A stretch of 64,000 nt of DNA, from contig NW_006920420.1 in the NCBI RefSeq assembly GCF_000344685.1, positions 617,376-681,375 on the forward strand, given 5' to 3'. This DNA is from Gloeophyllum trabeum ATCC 11539. Lineage: Eukaryota; Basidiomycota; Agaricomycetes; Gloeophyllales; Gloeophyllaceae. Below the pieces are notes generated by a model. The model ran no database searches and was not told where the DNA came from. It saw only the letters and a program-made list of their open reading frames with translations. Below are positions 1-10,461 of this stretch, in pieces. A program made the position numbers and the translations under genes. The stretch's first letter is position 1; each line of letters starts with the position of its first letter.

Positions 1-343
1 GCTGTGGACTGGGACATAGAATATGGAACAGCGGATACCTTATGTTCCTGAGGCTCGTCATATGAAGTATGATTCGTGGTCTTTGTGGTCTCTGTTGACT
101 GAGGTCTGCGACCATTTCTGGTGTGCAGGTCGACATGTGCCTCGAGCCCTTGAATTGCATGCCTTTCAACTAGAGGCGCGTCGGCATCGTGCCTAAAACC
201 GGCATGGAGAAGGTCCCTTCCACCTTACGAGTGACCTTCTCTACGGCAAGCCGCAAGCCCACGAGGACTAGGATGGCGGTCGGGAATATACCCTTGATTT
301 CTTCGTCGGACGGCGGAACTGAGATTCTTTGACAAGGAATTAC

Positions 344-1520
344 TTACGACAACTTGGCCATTAATCGCGAAAAGTGTATGAGCCTGTCACGAGCGTCAGA
401 TTCGGCCTCGCCGAGGATATTGCGACATGGAATACCCGCGGGAATCTGGCCAAAGGAATCATCAGAGAGTGCTGTAAATATGACGGACAGGAAAAACAGT
501 AACGAGTAGACAGCCCCGGATTCCAGGCTGTCTCGGTCACAGATGATGGTACAGAAACATTCACGCATTTAACTCACATTATCAACGTTACTCGGATGTG
601 TTTCCTTCCTTCTATTTTGATCGATGAGTCACTGTATCCACGAGTCTGCCACCAAATCCTCGCGCCTGCATCAACGCGCCATGAGGACATTCAAGTGAGA
701 ACGCGCGTCTCCATAGACACACCGATGAGTATCGTCATGATTGAATTGACGATGAATGAGGCAGCCCAATATGCTGTGTTGGCATTGCTTGCAGTTCGGT
801 TAAGCCTGTCCCACAGTGGCTCCGGTAAGGACTCCGTTGGCCTCATGTGGTACTGAATCTTCGTCATCATAACCCCTGTGACGAAAACCGCCATTCCACA
901 TGCTGCGGAGGACACTGGGGTCTACATATGATTAGAGAGAGAAGAGTCAGGCTAACCTGTTTCTGCCAAAAGGATAATGGCGGGTAGGGCCACAATTGAG
1001 CTTCGGTGCTCCCATATCTTATAGCATCTCCATATCTGATAAGCGTGGGGAAGTTGTCGTCGATATCACTGGCACTCGTAGCTAGAACCCACAGGCAGTC
1101 CATCTGCAATGAAGCTGCCACACGTAAGACCTGAACTCAGTGATGGATACGGACACTTACTTTGCAGTTGTATTTGACAAGTTATTGATATCCAGCAGGA
1201 CGTTGCTCGTGTATGCTTCTTTCCACCGAGCCTCTGGATATCGAGTGACTCGGAATTCTCTGTAGCAAACTTGACGAGAATAATGCAGGTCGACTGGGCG
1301 GTGCAAAGTATGAAAAGGATGATATTGATGGCAAGCAGCCGCGTGTGCTGAAGCTCGTAACGTCGAAGCAAGAACATGTACGAGCTCGCAAGGAATCGCA
1401 TGGCGTCCGCGCCTGTAGCGTTTTGATTTACGCTGGCGAGTGTCGGAGAGGGTTATTAGACTCGCCGTAGAGTAAAGTGGCGAGTTGTGTCCATCGAGAG
1501 TTGTGAGCAAAGACTGACTG
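344..1520 (-). CDS. Polytopic membrane protein of unknown function (basidiomycete 7TM-like family), 5' end uncertain
   Basis: Spliced model, exons from 5' to 3': 1466-1520, 1161-1412, 1093-1130, 957-1035, 723-914, 578-665, 344-527. It gives about 295 residues and every phase matches. Seen: several hydrophobic spans and motifs I associate with a large basidiomycete family of seven-TM proteins of unknown role: LLYG near the N-terminus, an IWRCYKIWEHRSSIVALP stretch in the middle, ARIWW, and ESGAVYSLLFF near the C-terminus. The intron 1413-1465 starts GCGAGT, so it is inferred to be a GC-AG intron. The first exon shown opens after an in-frame stop at a TAG acceptor, so the initiator lies upstream in an exon I could not place. 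The C-terminal tail after FTALSDD is less hydrophobic than family members I recall and may be decayed. Function is unknown. Confidence 0.6.
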
Positions 1521-2700
1521 CTAGCGGCGGTGCCTCGCCTGGACGCACCAATGCCTGAAGGATTCAGAGACACCACTGCAAGGAGCTCCTTGAGCGGCGA
1601 TCTTGGAGGTGTGGTATTCGCATACCTGGCTGGTTGACAGGCTGGACATATGTTTCAAGGGAGGATACCGCTACTGTACATGAGTCAGGCTTCAAAGACT
1701 AGGAATCCTACGCGAGTCAATCTCTATGAATGAGATATATACCTTCACTGCCGTCGGGCGAAAGCTTTCCGGCCCTATTCATGACGGTATGATCTAGATT
1801 ACGACAGGAGCCGACAGGGACGGAGGTGCGAAGGTTCAAACCCTATACCCGATATCGAGCGGAGGGTCAATAATTTAGATGCCCTCATTGTAGCTGAAAG
1901 CATGGGACTCTGGAAGATGCACTCGTATGCATACGTACCAGTGGTTGCAACCGTCCCAATTAAACCGACATGCGATAATCGTATACTTCCGCATGTAGGC
2001 AAGCAGTTTCTGTGGCGCTCTGAAGGGGGACGTCCGTTATACCTCCACCCATCATGATATCGCATGACTTGTGCTATTCCAAGGCCGTACTCTTCCCCTG
2101 CATTGCGGGGCTTGGTGATCAATGCCACTGCGCCGCATATGATGAGCGGACTTACCTTGTGAGCGAAGCTGTATCGCTCTCCATATGCATACGATGGAGT
2201 GCCGAGTGGGCTAGTGTTCGTTCCTGCCACCTGGGTGCTGTCGAACAATCTCTTACCAGATACTTGTGCCAGGCCACGAGAACGGAGACCACACCTGCTG
2301 GCAAAATTGCTGACAGTGAAATGAGGAGCGGCATTTCCTTCGTTAGTGACCCCGCGTTTGGACTTCAATGGTCCGTCGTGAAGTCCGGCGGTAAGCTCAG
2401 AATACCGATAGTGGGTGCCTAAGCCTCTATGGCAAAGCTGACATGTATAGAGCTATTATGTGATCGATCCTTGATATCCAGTTGTGGTGCGTGAGCTATG
2501 CCCCTTCATAAGAAGTGTAAGCTTGCCTTATGTTTTACTGCAATTCGTCCAGGACATTACGGTACCAGAACCCGAGATTCAGAGGCATTTCGTCCGTGCA
2601 AGCGCACTTCGTGTACGTCAGCAGAAGTCTACACTTGACGCTACCTTCACAAACATATGTCGGATCTTCCTCCACTTTTCCTTCTGCACCATACTTTCAT
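1521..2700. other. Gene-poor stretch upstream of the membrane protein gene
   Basis: No convincing coding segment. The longest open frame (189 codons, minus, 1799-2368) has no recognisable domain, no plausible splice partners and mixed composition. The missing first exon of the membrane protein should lie in its first few hundred bases. Confidence 0.4.
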
Positions 2701-2735
2701 TGAGGGGGTTCTGCAAAATTTGCAGAACCCCCTCA
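2701..2735. repeat. 35-bp perfect palindrome, MITE-like terminal motif
   Basis: Two 17-base arms, TGAGGGGGTTCTGCAAA and its exact reverse complement, flank one central A. The core GGGGGTTCTGCAAA recurs nearby at 3114-3130 and 3282-3300, so this looks like two fused or facing transposon termini. No open reading frame for a transposase is nearby. Confidence 0.7.
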
Positions 2736-3113
2736 CCCCCTTATATCTCATTCCACACTCAACCAAAAAATGTTGGGTAAGCTCAGGAAGGTATATATAC
2801 ACTAGAATAGACCCTCTGCCAAGTCAGAATGGGAATATTTGCTGTGGTTGAAGAGAGGGAGAGAAAACGGGTCCTGTAGGCCATGGGAAAGAAACAGTGT
2901 CCACTAGATCTCTCGTGATGCTCTCAACGGACTGCAGCGGAATGGCTTGGGATATCATGAATATGCCGTCTACAGTACAATACACCAGCCCGATAGAGCA
3001 AATAACCAGCGTGTCGAGATAGAGAGGCAATTTTGCACATCTCCCGGGCCCATATCGTGACAAAAGCGTGACATCGCTCGCGGCGAGATCCCACTGTGAC
3101 CGCATGTGACGCC

Positions 3114-3130
3114 TTTTTGCAGAACCCCCT
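3114..3130 (+). repeat. Second copy of the TTTGCAGAACCCCCT motif
   Basis: TTTTTGCAGAACCCCCT, matching the right arm of the palindrome at 2701-2735. Single orientation and no facing partner within 100 bases. Confidence 0.6.
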
Positions 3131-3281
3131 ACATGAACCGGCATCTCTCTCCTACGTTCCACAGGCTGCATAAAAATGCACAAAAATAATGAGGACGTTC
3201 ATCACTACGTTACACACAATATGCGGAAGATCCGATAAGAATCCGTCAAGTGTGTGGAATGCTACAGGCCGAATTCGATAC

Positions 3282-3300
3282 TTTTTGCAGAACCCCCTCA
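3282..3300 (+). repeat. Third copy of the TTTGCAGAACCCCCT motif
   Basis: TTTTTGCAGAACCCCCTCA, matching the palindrome arm including the terminal TCA. It ends 35 bases before the tRNA gene. With the left arm at 2701 it would bound a 600-bp unit in terminal inverted orientation, but no convincing target-site duplication is visible. Confidence 0.6.
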
Positions 3301-3335
3301 ATAATAGTAGACGAAGTAAAATAATCTTACATTCC

Positions 3336-3431
3336 TGCATTGGCCGGGAATCGAACCCGGCGCTGGGCCACCTTACGTAATCTGGGATCACGCCATGGGA
3401 AGACCCAATGTTACCACTACACCACCAATGC
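3336..3431 (-). tRNA. tRNA-Gly (CCC) with a 25-nt intron
   Basis: Full cloverleaf on the minus strand. The acceptor stem GCATTGG pairs with CCAATGC, with discriminator A. The D stem is GTGT/ACAT. The anticodon stem GGGTC/GGCCC holds anticodon CCC at 3397-3399. The T arm is CCGGG TTCGATT CCCGG. An intron at 3371-3395 sits one base 3' of the anticodon, the canonical nuclear tRNA position. The D-loop length, matched to eukaryotic tRNA-Gly, fixes CCC rather than UCC as the anticodon. The 3' CCA is not encoded, as expected. Confidence 0.93.
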
Positions 3432-3630
3432 CCATGGAGGACTCAAAAGTATAAAATATACTTATCTTAGTTATTCTCCCTCACCGCCACTTGTCACGCT
3501 CACGTGTATGGTGTTTATGGCGTCCATCCCGAACGCGTTCGCGCTGCAAACCCCAAGGTCCCACAACAGTGCAGCCACGAACTGGTCGCCAGAAGCCTGC
3601 ATACCCAGTCAAGTCGGAATATTGGTCGGC

Positions 3631-6600
3631 ATGTCTGAGCCTTCTACTTCGCGTTCTTCTCCGTTTCTGGGTCCAAGTTCGAGCCTGCCTCCCACCTCTT
3701 CTGCTGTCAGCCCGATGGCCAGCACCCCGGATACATCTCCTCCGCCGGACATGCCTGAGGATGCGGGAAAAGCTGAAACGGAGGTAACTATGAGGCTCTA
3801 TAGGTGTTGCCGTGACTCATTGTTACACGGCCAGAATGTGGACGGGAGGGCACCAGATATTGAAGACATGGTAGGAAACGCGTACACTGTCTTTCACTGG
3901 CAACTCACGGATGACCTGTTTGATGCCGCAGACTCTTGACGAACGTTACGCACGCTTGTCGTACTTGTTGGAAAAATCGGCCATATACTCTAGGTTGCTG
4001 AAGGAACGAATGGATATGGCCAAGACGCGCTTTTCTCGCGACTCCATGTCCGCGTCTCCTGCGCCTTCCTCTGTGAAGCACAAGGCTAAACCGGCAAAGC
4101 CGATCAAATTCAACCCGCGGAAGCGCCGTCTTGCAGTAGACAGCGATTCCGAACCCGAGGCGACCTCGAAGCGCACGAAGTTATCCGCTTCGCCCGCGGA
4201 CGATGGCGAACAGGAGGAAACGTCTGCGGACAACCTTCCTCCGAAGTTTGTGCAACCCGAGCTTGTGACTGGGGCGACTCTAAAAGATTATCAACTCGAA
4301 GGGGTAGCATGGATGGTGGGACTCTTCGAGAATGGTATCAGCGGTATCTTAGGTGTGTGATTTTACTCCGCCCTTGTCTTGCATTCGCGACGGTGAAGAA
4401 CTCATTGACCCCCGTTTGCTATGAATCAGCTGACGAAATGGGTTTGGGCAAGGTTCGTGTAAGTTGTAGCACATTTTAGTTGTACGCTTACAATCACCAC
4501 GCAGACTCTACAAACAATAGCTTTCTCCGCCTATATACGCGAGAAAATCTCAGGCCCATTCCTTGTTGTCTGCCCGTTGAGTGTGCTACATAACTGGGTT
4601 TCTGAATACCAACGCTTTGCTCCCGGAGTGAGTATTCATCTGTGCTCTCCACCCTCTGTTTTCATCGACCAGTACCTGATGATTGCCGTAGATCCCGGTA
4701 TGTATGTACCACGGCAACCCAGCCGAGCGCGCTGAGCTCCGTCGCACTGTGCTGGTCCCGCCGCCCAACGCGGACGCGCCCGACTTTTCGGTCAACGCAA
4801 AGGGAAAGCACCGCGCGAAAGCGGCCAAGCCTAAGGCGGCTGCGAAAGGTGCCAAGGGTAGGAAGGGAGGAAAGGCAAAAGCCAAAGCCAAAGCCGCTCC
4901 GCGTCGGTCGACGAGGGCCACCAGAAACCGCAAAGCGGCTGAGAGCGAAGATGAAGAGGATGAGGAGGAAGCGATACCTACCGATGACGAGGAGGAGAAG
5001 CCTGAGGAAAACCAGGAGGAACCACAGGCGGAGGTGGAGGAGAAACCCGAGAAGGAGGATCCGCCGGAGAAGGGCGAGTGGGGGGACTTCCCGGTCGTGG
5101 TCACGACGTACGAGATGCTTATAAAGGACCAGAAATACTTGAGCCAGTTCAAGTGGGGGTTCATCGTCGTGGACGAGGGGCAGAGGTTGAAGAACTTTGA
5201 CTGCCGGTGAGTGCGCGATTACATTTCAGGGTTCTTGGCAGCATCTGATGATGATTTCGTACCTCAGGTTAATGCAGGAGATAAAGAGGTACGAGAGTGC
5301 GGGACGGATCGTCCTGTCTGGCACCCCGCTGCAAGTGAGCCATTCTCATGATCTCCGTCGGCCACGGCGCTTACGCTGCTCGTACTCGATAGAATAACCT
5401 GGCTGAGCTATGGTCACTGCTCAACTTCATCCTACCCGACTTCTTCAACGACCTAGATGTCTTCCAAGAGTGGTGAGCAGCCGTCATCTCATGATTCACC
5501 CGTGTTTGTCGAGGCGATAATACCTGTAGGTTCAATCTCGAGGCCCTACAAAACCAAATGGGGTCAGAGCGCGCACAGTCCATAATCGCCGACTTGCATG
5601 GCATCCTGAAGCCGTTCCTCCTGCGTCGGACGAAGGCCGACGTGGAGGTCGGGCTGAATCTCCCGCCGAAGAAGGAGTACGTGATCTACGTCGGGCTGAG
5701 CAAACGGCAGAAGGAGCTGTATGACGCGATCATCGACGGCGGGCTCCGACGGCTGCTCGTGCGCGAGAAGAATACGTCTAATGGGCTGGCCGAGCTCGAT
5801 GAGGGCACGCTGAAGGAGGGCAGGCGGCTAAGGAGCGCGAAGGGTCAGGACGAGGGCGCGAAGGATAAGAAAGGGAAGAGGGGGAGGAAGGGGAAGGCGA
5901 CGGAGAAGTTTGATATATTGGACGGGGATGATGATGAGTACTTCGAGCGGCTGGAGAGGGGGGAATTTGATGGTGAGCAATACACAGGGAAGGGCAAGAG
6001 CGTGGAGGAGCTGGGGCGGGAGTGGCAGATGAAGTCTGCTCGTGAGTGTTCCCCCTCTTGAATCATCCCTTCGCTCACTGACATAACCACCGGATCTCAG
6101 TGCGCCAGGTGAACAACCTCCGACTCCAAAACATAATCATGCAACTCCGCAAAGCCTGCTCACACCCCTACCTCTTTGACTGGCCGCTCGACCCGCGCAC
6201 GCACGCGCCGCTCGTGAACGCCGACCTCGTGCGCGCGAGCGGGAAGATGCAGCTCCTGCAGCGGCTGCTCGACGCGCTGTTCGCGCGCGGGCACAAGGCG
6301 CTCGTGTTCAGCCAGTTCACCACGATGCTCGACATCATGGAGGCGTGGGCGCGCGAGGAGAAGGGGTGGCAGCTGTGCAGGATTGATGGGTCCACGCCGC
6401 CGCAGGAGCGGCGGGACGAGATGGAGCGGTTCCAGAGTGGGGGAGAGGGACCGAACGCGCCGAGGTTGTTCCTTTTGAGCACACGCGCGGGGGGGCTGGG
6501 GATTAACCTTACTGCGGCGGATACGGTTATTTTCTACGACCAGGACTGGGTGAGTGGATTGGCTCGTTTTCTGCATTTGTGGTGGCTAAGAGTTTGTGTG

Positions 6601-7086
6601 ATGTAGAACCCGCAGATGGATATTCAGGCGCAGGACCGCGCGCACCGCATCGGGCAGACGAAGCCCGTGCTCATCTTCCGGATGGTGACGCAAAACACGA
6701 TCGAGACGCGCATCATGCAGCGCGCGTCGGCGAAGCGCCAGCTCGAGGCGCTCGTCATCGCCCGGGGCAAGTACAAGAACCCCGGCGTCGCGGCGCCCAA
6801 GAAGAAGATGAGCGCGACGATGACGGAGCTCGCGGCGGCGGCGGATATGCTCGCGCTGGGGGGCGAGGGGGAGGAGGTGGATGTCGCGGAGGGAGGGGGG
6901 ATAAGTGACCGGGAGCTGGAGATGCTGCTCGATCGGAGGAGGGAGGTGTTTGAGGAACGTGGGAGCGGGTGGGATTCGAAGAACGGGAGGGAAGGGAAGG
7001 AGGGCGCGAGATTCGCGGTGTTCAGCGGGAGCGCGGAGGGCGGGAGCGAGGTGCTTGCGGGGATGCTTGGGGAGAGGGTGGAGTAG
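3631..7086 (+). CDS. IRC5: SNF2-family chromatin remodelling ATPase, LSH/HELLS/IRC5 type
   Basis: Exons: 3631-3783, 3835-3870, 3932-4352, 4430-4452, 4505-4627, 4692-5206, 5268-5334, 5393-5472, 5530-6041, 6101-6549, 6607-7086; 952 residues, all phases consistent. The ATP-binding half has DYQLEGVAWM, motif I DEMGLGKTLQT at about residues 205-215, motif Ia PFLVVCPLSVLHNW, a motif II variant DEGQ at about 411, and SGTPLQ. The C-terminal helicase half has ACSHPYLFDWP, FSQFTTMLD, STRAGGLGINLT and QAQDRAHRIGQTKP. The NPQMDIQAQD and NTIETRIMQRASAKR blocks match LSH/Irc5, remodellers linked to DNA methylation or genome stability in the nucleus. Oddities: a ~110-residue Lys/Ala-rich then Glu-rich insert between motifs Ia and II (exon 6), and Gln where the family normally has His in motif II. 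The start is the first ATG upstream of a 51-codon exon ending at a clean GTAACT donor. Confidence 0.88.
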
Positions 7087-8626
7087 ACTTCTTGGATTGG
7101 GCGGGGAGGATGTAGATGTAGTGTATATAATATGCTTGGGTTAATGGGTAATGGTGAGGGATTAGAGTACTGTAGATATATTGTGTCATTGTTGTATATA
7201 TTGCGTAGCCGAGCGCCTCCGCGGGGATGCTATTGGATCTAGAAACTGTATGTCTGGTGTGAGCATGAGTTTTTGCCCAGGGTGGGGGTTTGCGATCCAG
7301 TAGGTGTACATTGGTTGGCTGGGATTGTAGGGATATGGGTTATATACAATAGCCGGCTGCACGAGATCAAGGCGTAGAGACTACATGGTGCTCTACTGGA
7401 TGCAGAGTTCCACGCAATAGCCGTGGCGCTCGGCGAGTGTTGTGGGGGGGGGGGGCGGACTGGCGCACGGGTCTGCGCGTGCCCGACCTTGAGCAGGTCA
7501 CTGATCGACCGTCGCACCCGCGTCTCCGAGCAAGACCTCGCGGAACATCTAGACCGTCACGAAGAGTACGTGGACGCACCGGGGGATACGTTTCGTAGCG
7601 GAGGACTGTCCGCTGGGTAGACTTCCACATCCTCCGCCTGCAGTGGTATCCGGCATGAGGACGACAAAGGGTAGAAAAAGAGGTGGTTGCCCCTATCCGT
7701 CTTGCCTTATTTCTCGGATAGATGTCGATAACGCCGAATAGTCCGGGGCACTTATTTCCTACTTGCGTTACAGAAGCAGTACCACTGTAGGAGGAGTGAA
7801 GCTCGTATTCTCCTCATCGCCCGACGCTCGTTGGCTGATGAGTGGGATACGAGGGTCACTCCTCAAAATTCTTGGTGCTAAAAAGGAGGCGTACAGCCGT
7901 TCTTGATTAGGCGTAATCCAGCTCCTAACAAACCTTCATGTCCGCACCGCCTTGCAAAGTACTATGAATTGTTTAGCAGCTGCTGCAAGTACTGTATCAA
8001 AAAGGCAGTGCTCACCTTCAAGTTGTCAATGTCATGAATTGAACGATGCCACCGCCAACGGCTCGGCAGTTGTTGTGGGGTTGCGATGAGTCGCATCCGG
8101 TTCGGCGTCGCCTCTGCTCGTTTCTTGTCCACCTCGAGGCTTGCAGCGTCCTCGAGTGGTCTTTATACCGCGCACAATATAAGGACTGGCAGCGAATCAG
8201 GCACACATGGGCGCTAATCATTAATCGTCGATCCCACACCGACGCTGGAGAAATTACCGCATTTGGGAAATTTCTCAACGTCCATACGCTCCACCGAGCA
8301 AATATCTTGGGATGGCCCATTCGTAAGATGAATCAACCTCGGTAGGGGCTTGCGGCGATGCGCTGGGTACGCTACCGATTCAACAAGCAGTTGCTATGCG
8401 ACAGTAGCAGCGAGCAACGAGTTGTTTATTCACCTCGTGCCAGGCACCGTAAACTGGACGCCCGTTTGAGGATGATCCGGGGCAAACCCTGTACGAGCGC
8501 CTTTCTTTTGACAGCGACAGACGTGCCCTTGGCGCGCGCCTGTCCTGCCTTGTAATAAAAGCCCATCGCCGTCGCCGTTCCCCAGCGACGCTTGTCTCTC
8601 TTTTCCTGACCCGCCGCAATTGCAAC
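7087..8626. other. Intergenic stretch; promoter of the CFEM gene at its right end
   Basis: No gene supported. It contains a run of 12 G at 7444-7455 and AT-rich 3' flank of the SNF2 gene. A TAATAAAAG element lies near 8553, about 70 bp upstream of the CFEM start. Confidence 0.4.
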
Positions 8627-9423
8627 ATGCACGCCGTCGCTTTCGCATTCGCCGCGCTCGCTGCTGCTGCCTCCAGCGCAGCCTCCTCCGTCCCCCTCGC
8701 CGCCCGCCAGCTCGACCCGTCCACGTTCCCCGCTGCCTGCCAGTCGACGTGCAACGGCGTCCTCGGCACCATCAACGTGCGCGCCCTCCGCTTTCCCTGA
8801 TATGTTTTATATTAACAACGAATGCGGTCGTAACAGGCCTGCACAGACGTAGCGTGCATGTGCACCACGTCGAACGACCAGGCGCTCGCCGCGTGCGTCG
8901 ACTGCATCCTCGGCTCCGACGGGACGACGCCCCAGCCGTCGCTCGTCGCCCAGGCGCAGTCCATCCTCGACAGTGCGTCGTTCCCGCCCTTTCAGCTAAT
9001 ACGCGCGCTCACGAACCACACAGACTTCCAGAACACCTGCGCACAGGGCGGCGCCTCTGTCCCCGCGCTCACCGTGCGTCCCTCCCTCTGTCCTCGCCTT
9101 CCTCCTCTACTAAACCCCACCTGCAGGCCTCCCCCTCCTACCTCTCCGGCACCGCCACCACCGCCCCCGCGCCCTCCTCCCCTTCCATCACCTTCTCCTC
9201 CGCCTCCGCACCCGTCACCCGCACCCCTACCACCCCCACCACGTCGCAGCAAATCACCTTCGTCGGTTCGAACTCAAACTCCAACGCCCCGGGCACGGGC
9301 ACGGCCGCGGCGGCGTCCGCCTCGACCACGGATCCGTTCGCGAAGAGCGGCGCCTCGCGGTCGGGGACAGGGGCGATTGGGATGGGGGTGGTGGTTCTTG
9401 GGGGGTTGGCTGTCTTGCTTTAG
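8627..9423 (+). CDS. CFEM-domain extracellular GPI-anchored protein
   Basis: Exons: 8627-8776, 8837-8972, 9024-9073, 9127-9423; 210 residues. Seen: a signal peptide (MHAVAFAFAALAAAASS), then a single CFEM-like module with eight cysteines in the order C-x3-C, a CTDVACMC core carrying the conserved Asp, AACVDC, and a last Cys in NTC. A Ser/Thr/Pro-rich spacer follows, and a C-terminal hydrophobic tail (GMGVVVLGGLAVLL) after a small-residue cleavage region, typical of GPI attachment. Known of the family: fungal CFEM proteins sit in the plasma membrane or cell wall, and some bind haem. No specific role can be read here. The four-exon structure, with introns splitting the CFEM module, supports the model. 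Confidence 0.85.
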
Positions 9424-10461
9424 TTATGGGTCTCCGGGTTTGGTGAGGGGTGAATGAGTATTTATGAGCGACTGTGATCTGGTACTGATATATCCGTTCG
9501 TTCGTTGTATACCTCCGTCTGGGTGTCTTACATATTGCCTGGGTAATGCACTGTCCTTCCTCGTCACCTCAGGCTCTCGCTGAGAAGAGGGTAAACACGA
9601 GTTACATCATCTGTATCAGCCAAGTGCCGTCGGTGGGTGCCTTTGTGTCCTCTTTTTTGGATAAGTGTAGGCTCCTCGGCGATTGACAATGGGTCAGCCC
9701 CGGTTCGCCGCTATAGCGGGTGGTTCAGAACCACCCGGACCGGGTGGGTGCTGTCGCAGGCTGTTTTCCCCGGCCATCGTAGGTTAACTTCAGACAAAAG
9801 GTACGTCTGACAACCCTCCGCATCGTTCTGACGATCCTCCGAGTCGCAAGCTCAACCCACCGCTTGACCAACATAGCGGGCGTTTCCCACTGTCCCAACC
9901 CATCCAGCCGTCGAGCCTAAACCACCCTTTGCAGACTCGACGAGTGGACGAGCTGGCTCCGTGACCGTTCGTCCTTTGCTGACCCGCATAGTACCTGAGC
10001 CACAAAGCGTGAAGCAGGACCTGTGCCATTGCTCCGCCCGGTGGGCACGCAAGCGAGTCGCAAGTGAGTCCTCCCATTCCCCGGCAATACGCACACCACA
10101 GGATGAGGCCCTGACGCCTGATCAGGGGTGGGGGCTGTCCCCTCCCTGGTGCAGGTGTTACGATCTGACAAGTGCTCCCGTACCGCGGACCGTGTCGGTA
10201 CCCGTCATCGCCGTATATCTACTCACACACTGATAGTCCTGCCCGGAACTCTTGGGCAGTGGGCGAGACGTCCGACCTGCCAGTGAATAGACCATTGTAC
10301 CTACTGGGACCTTAGAGTTAATCTCTGCCCGTGCATCCTTCCTGCTGAAGCGTCTGGATCCCGAGGCCATGCTAGTCTCCGTTCGCTCGGCCCGGTATAT
10401 ATTAACACATAATGATACAAAAGAATCTCTCACAACCAACAATATTAATCCGGGCGCTCTC
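9424..10461. other. Intergenic stretch
   Basis: No gene supported. It is the 3' flank of the CFEM gene and the 3' flank of the transporter (convergent pair). GC-rich inverted segments such as GGTGGTTC/GAACCACCC near 9718-9735 are short. Confidence 0.4.

Noticed and set aside
1833..1843. GGTTCAAACCC, resembling a tRNA T-loop
   Set aside because: No acceptor, anticodon or D arm can be folded around it.
1799..2368. 189-codon open frame on the minus strand
   Set aside because: No domain, no codon-use bias and no splice partners. It is in a region with similar-length open frames on both strands.
7444..7455. Run of 12 G
   Set aside because: A lone homopolymer, not part of a G-quadruplex array; could also be a sequencing-length artefact.
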